Origin: Phycisphaerales bacterium UBA966
GTDB taxonomy: Bacteria > Planctomycetota > Phycisphaerae > Phycisphaerales > SM1A02
NCBI GenBank assembly: GCA_002292895.1
Contig: DBCE01000020.1
Coordinates: 1 to 7,081, forward strand
Length of the DNA stretch: 7,081 nt
Reading direction: 5' to 3'
How positions within the stretch are numbered: the first letter of the stretch is position 1; each line of letters starts with the position of its first letter. Made by a program: the position numbers and the translations under genes. Of the stretch, positions 6,743 through 7,081 are shown in pieces. The notes below the pieces were generated by a model, which did not search any database, was not told the DNA's origin, and saw only the letters and a list, made by a program, of their open reading frames with translations.

Positions 6743-6754
6743 GTGCATTTGCAC
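6743..6754. promoter_or_regulatory. Small palindrome upstream of the DUF2617-UDG unit
   Basis: GTGCATTTGCAC is a near-perfect inverted repeat with GTGCA and TGCAC arms around TT. It sits about 30 bp upstream of the candidate -35 box of the DUF2617-UDG unit, in a 149-bp gap otherwise without recognisable features. It could be an operator for a dimeric regulator; I cannot match it to a known one. Confidence 0.25.
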
Positions 6755-6799
6755 CTGAAAAACAACGAATTTCGGCCGCATACCACCACGCATACGGGA

Positions 6800-6839
6800 C
6801 AAAAAGGTGCCCGGATCCCCATTTCGCGGGATCCGGGCA
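6800..6839 (-). terminator. Intrinsic terminator of rnpB
   Basis: A perfect 12-bp stem (TGCCCGGATCCC at 6808-6819, GGGATCCGGGCA at 6828-6839) with an 8-nt loop is followed on the minus strand by two bases and then TTTTTG. This is a classic Rho-independent terminator placed directly after the 3' end of the RNase P RNA. It insulates rnpB from the DUF2617-UDG unit. Confidence 0.93.
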
Positions 6840-6844
6840 TAAGT

Positions 6845-7081
<237 letters not shown>

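Overview
This GC-rich window (I estimate roughly 58-60% GC) looks like ordinary chromosome from a planctomycete-like bacterium, most likely Phycisphaerae. That placement is an inference from gene content: a secreted DUF1573 protein with the GCGCTT motif, a Memo-family protein with an extra N-terminal domain, a family-4-like uracil-DNA glycosylase with a long N-terminal extension, and a near absence of Shine-Dalgarno sequences. No mobile element, phage, CRISPR array or defence cassette is visible.

Layout, left to right. Bases 1-79 are non-coding as far as I can tell and hold a 12-bp direct repeat. A minus-strand M32 carboxypeptidase gene (80-1633) lies downstream of a minus-strand gene for a secreted DUF1573-ankyrin protein (1777-3537). 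A strong hairpin (1705-1739) sits between them. A 250-bp divergent intergenic region (3538-3787) separates these from a plus-strand Memo-like gene. That gene appears to be split by a single-base frameshift near 3968-3970: the N-terminal 61 or so residues are read in one frame from 3788, and the rest is open in another frame to 5075. The Memo gene converges on a minus-strand group: the uracil-DNA glycosylase-like gene (5130-6035), which begins 6 bp after the stop of a DUF2617-like gene (6042-6650), and upstream of that the RNase P RNA gene rnpB, whose 5' part is cut off by the right edge of the window. rnpB ends in a textbook intrinsic terminator (6800-6839).

Functionally the set is housekeeping: tRNA 5' maturation (rnpB), removal of uracil from DNA (UDG), peptide trimming (M32), and two proteins of unclear function (Memo-like, DUF2617-like). 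The DUF1573-ankyrin protein is probably exported and may act in the envelope or periplasm. I see no clear multi-gene new system. The best leads are the Memo frameshift, the UDG that has Ser where family 4 normally has an Fe-S cysteine, the two-part DUF1573-ankyrin architecture, and the tight DUF2617-UDG pairing.
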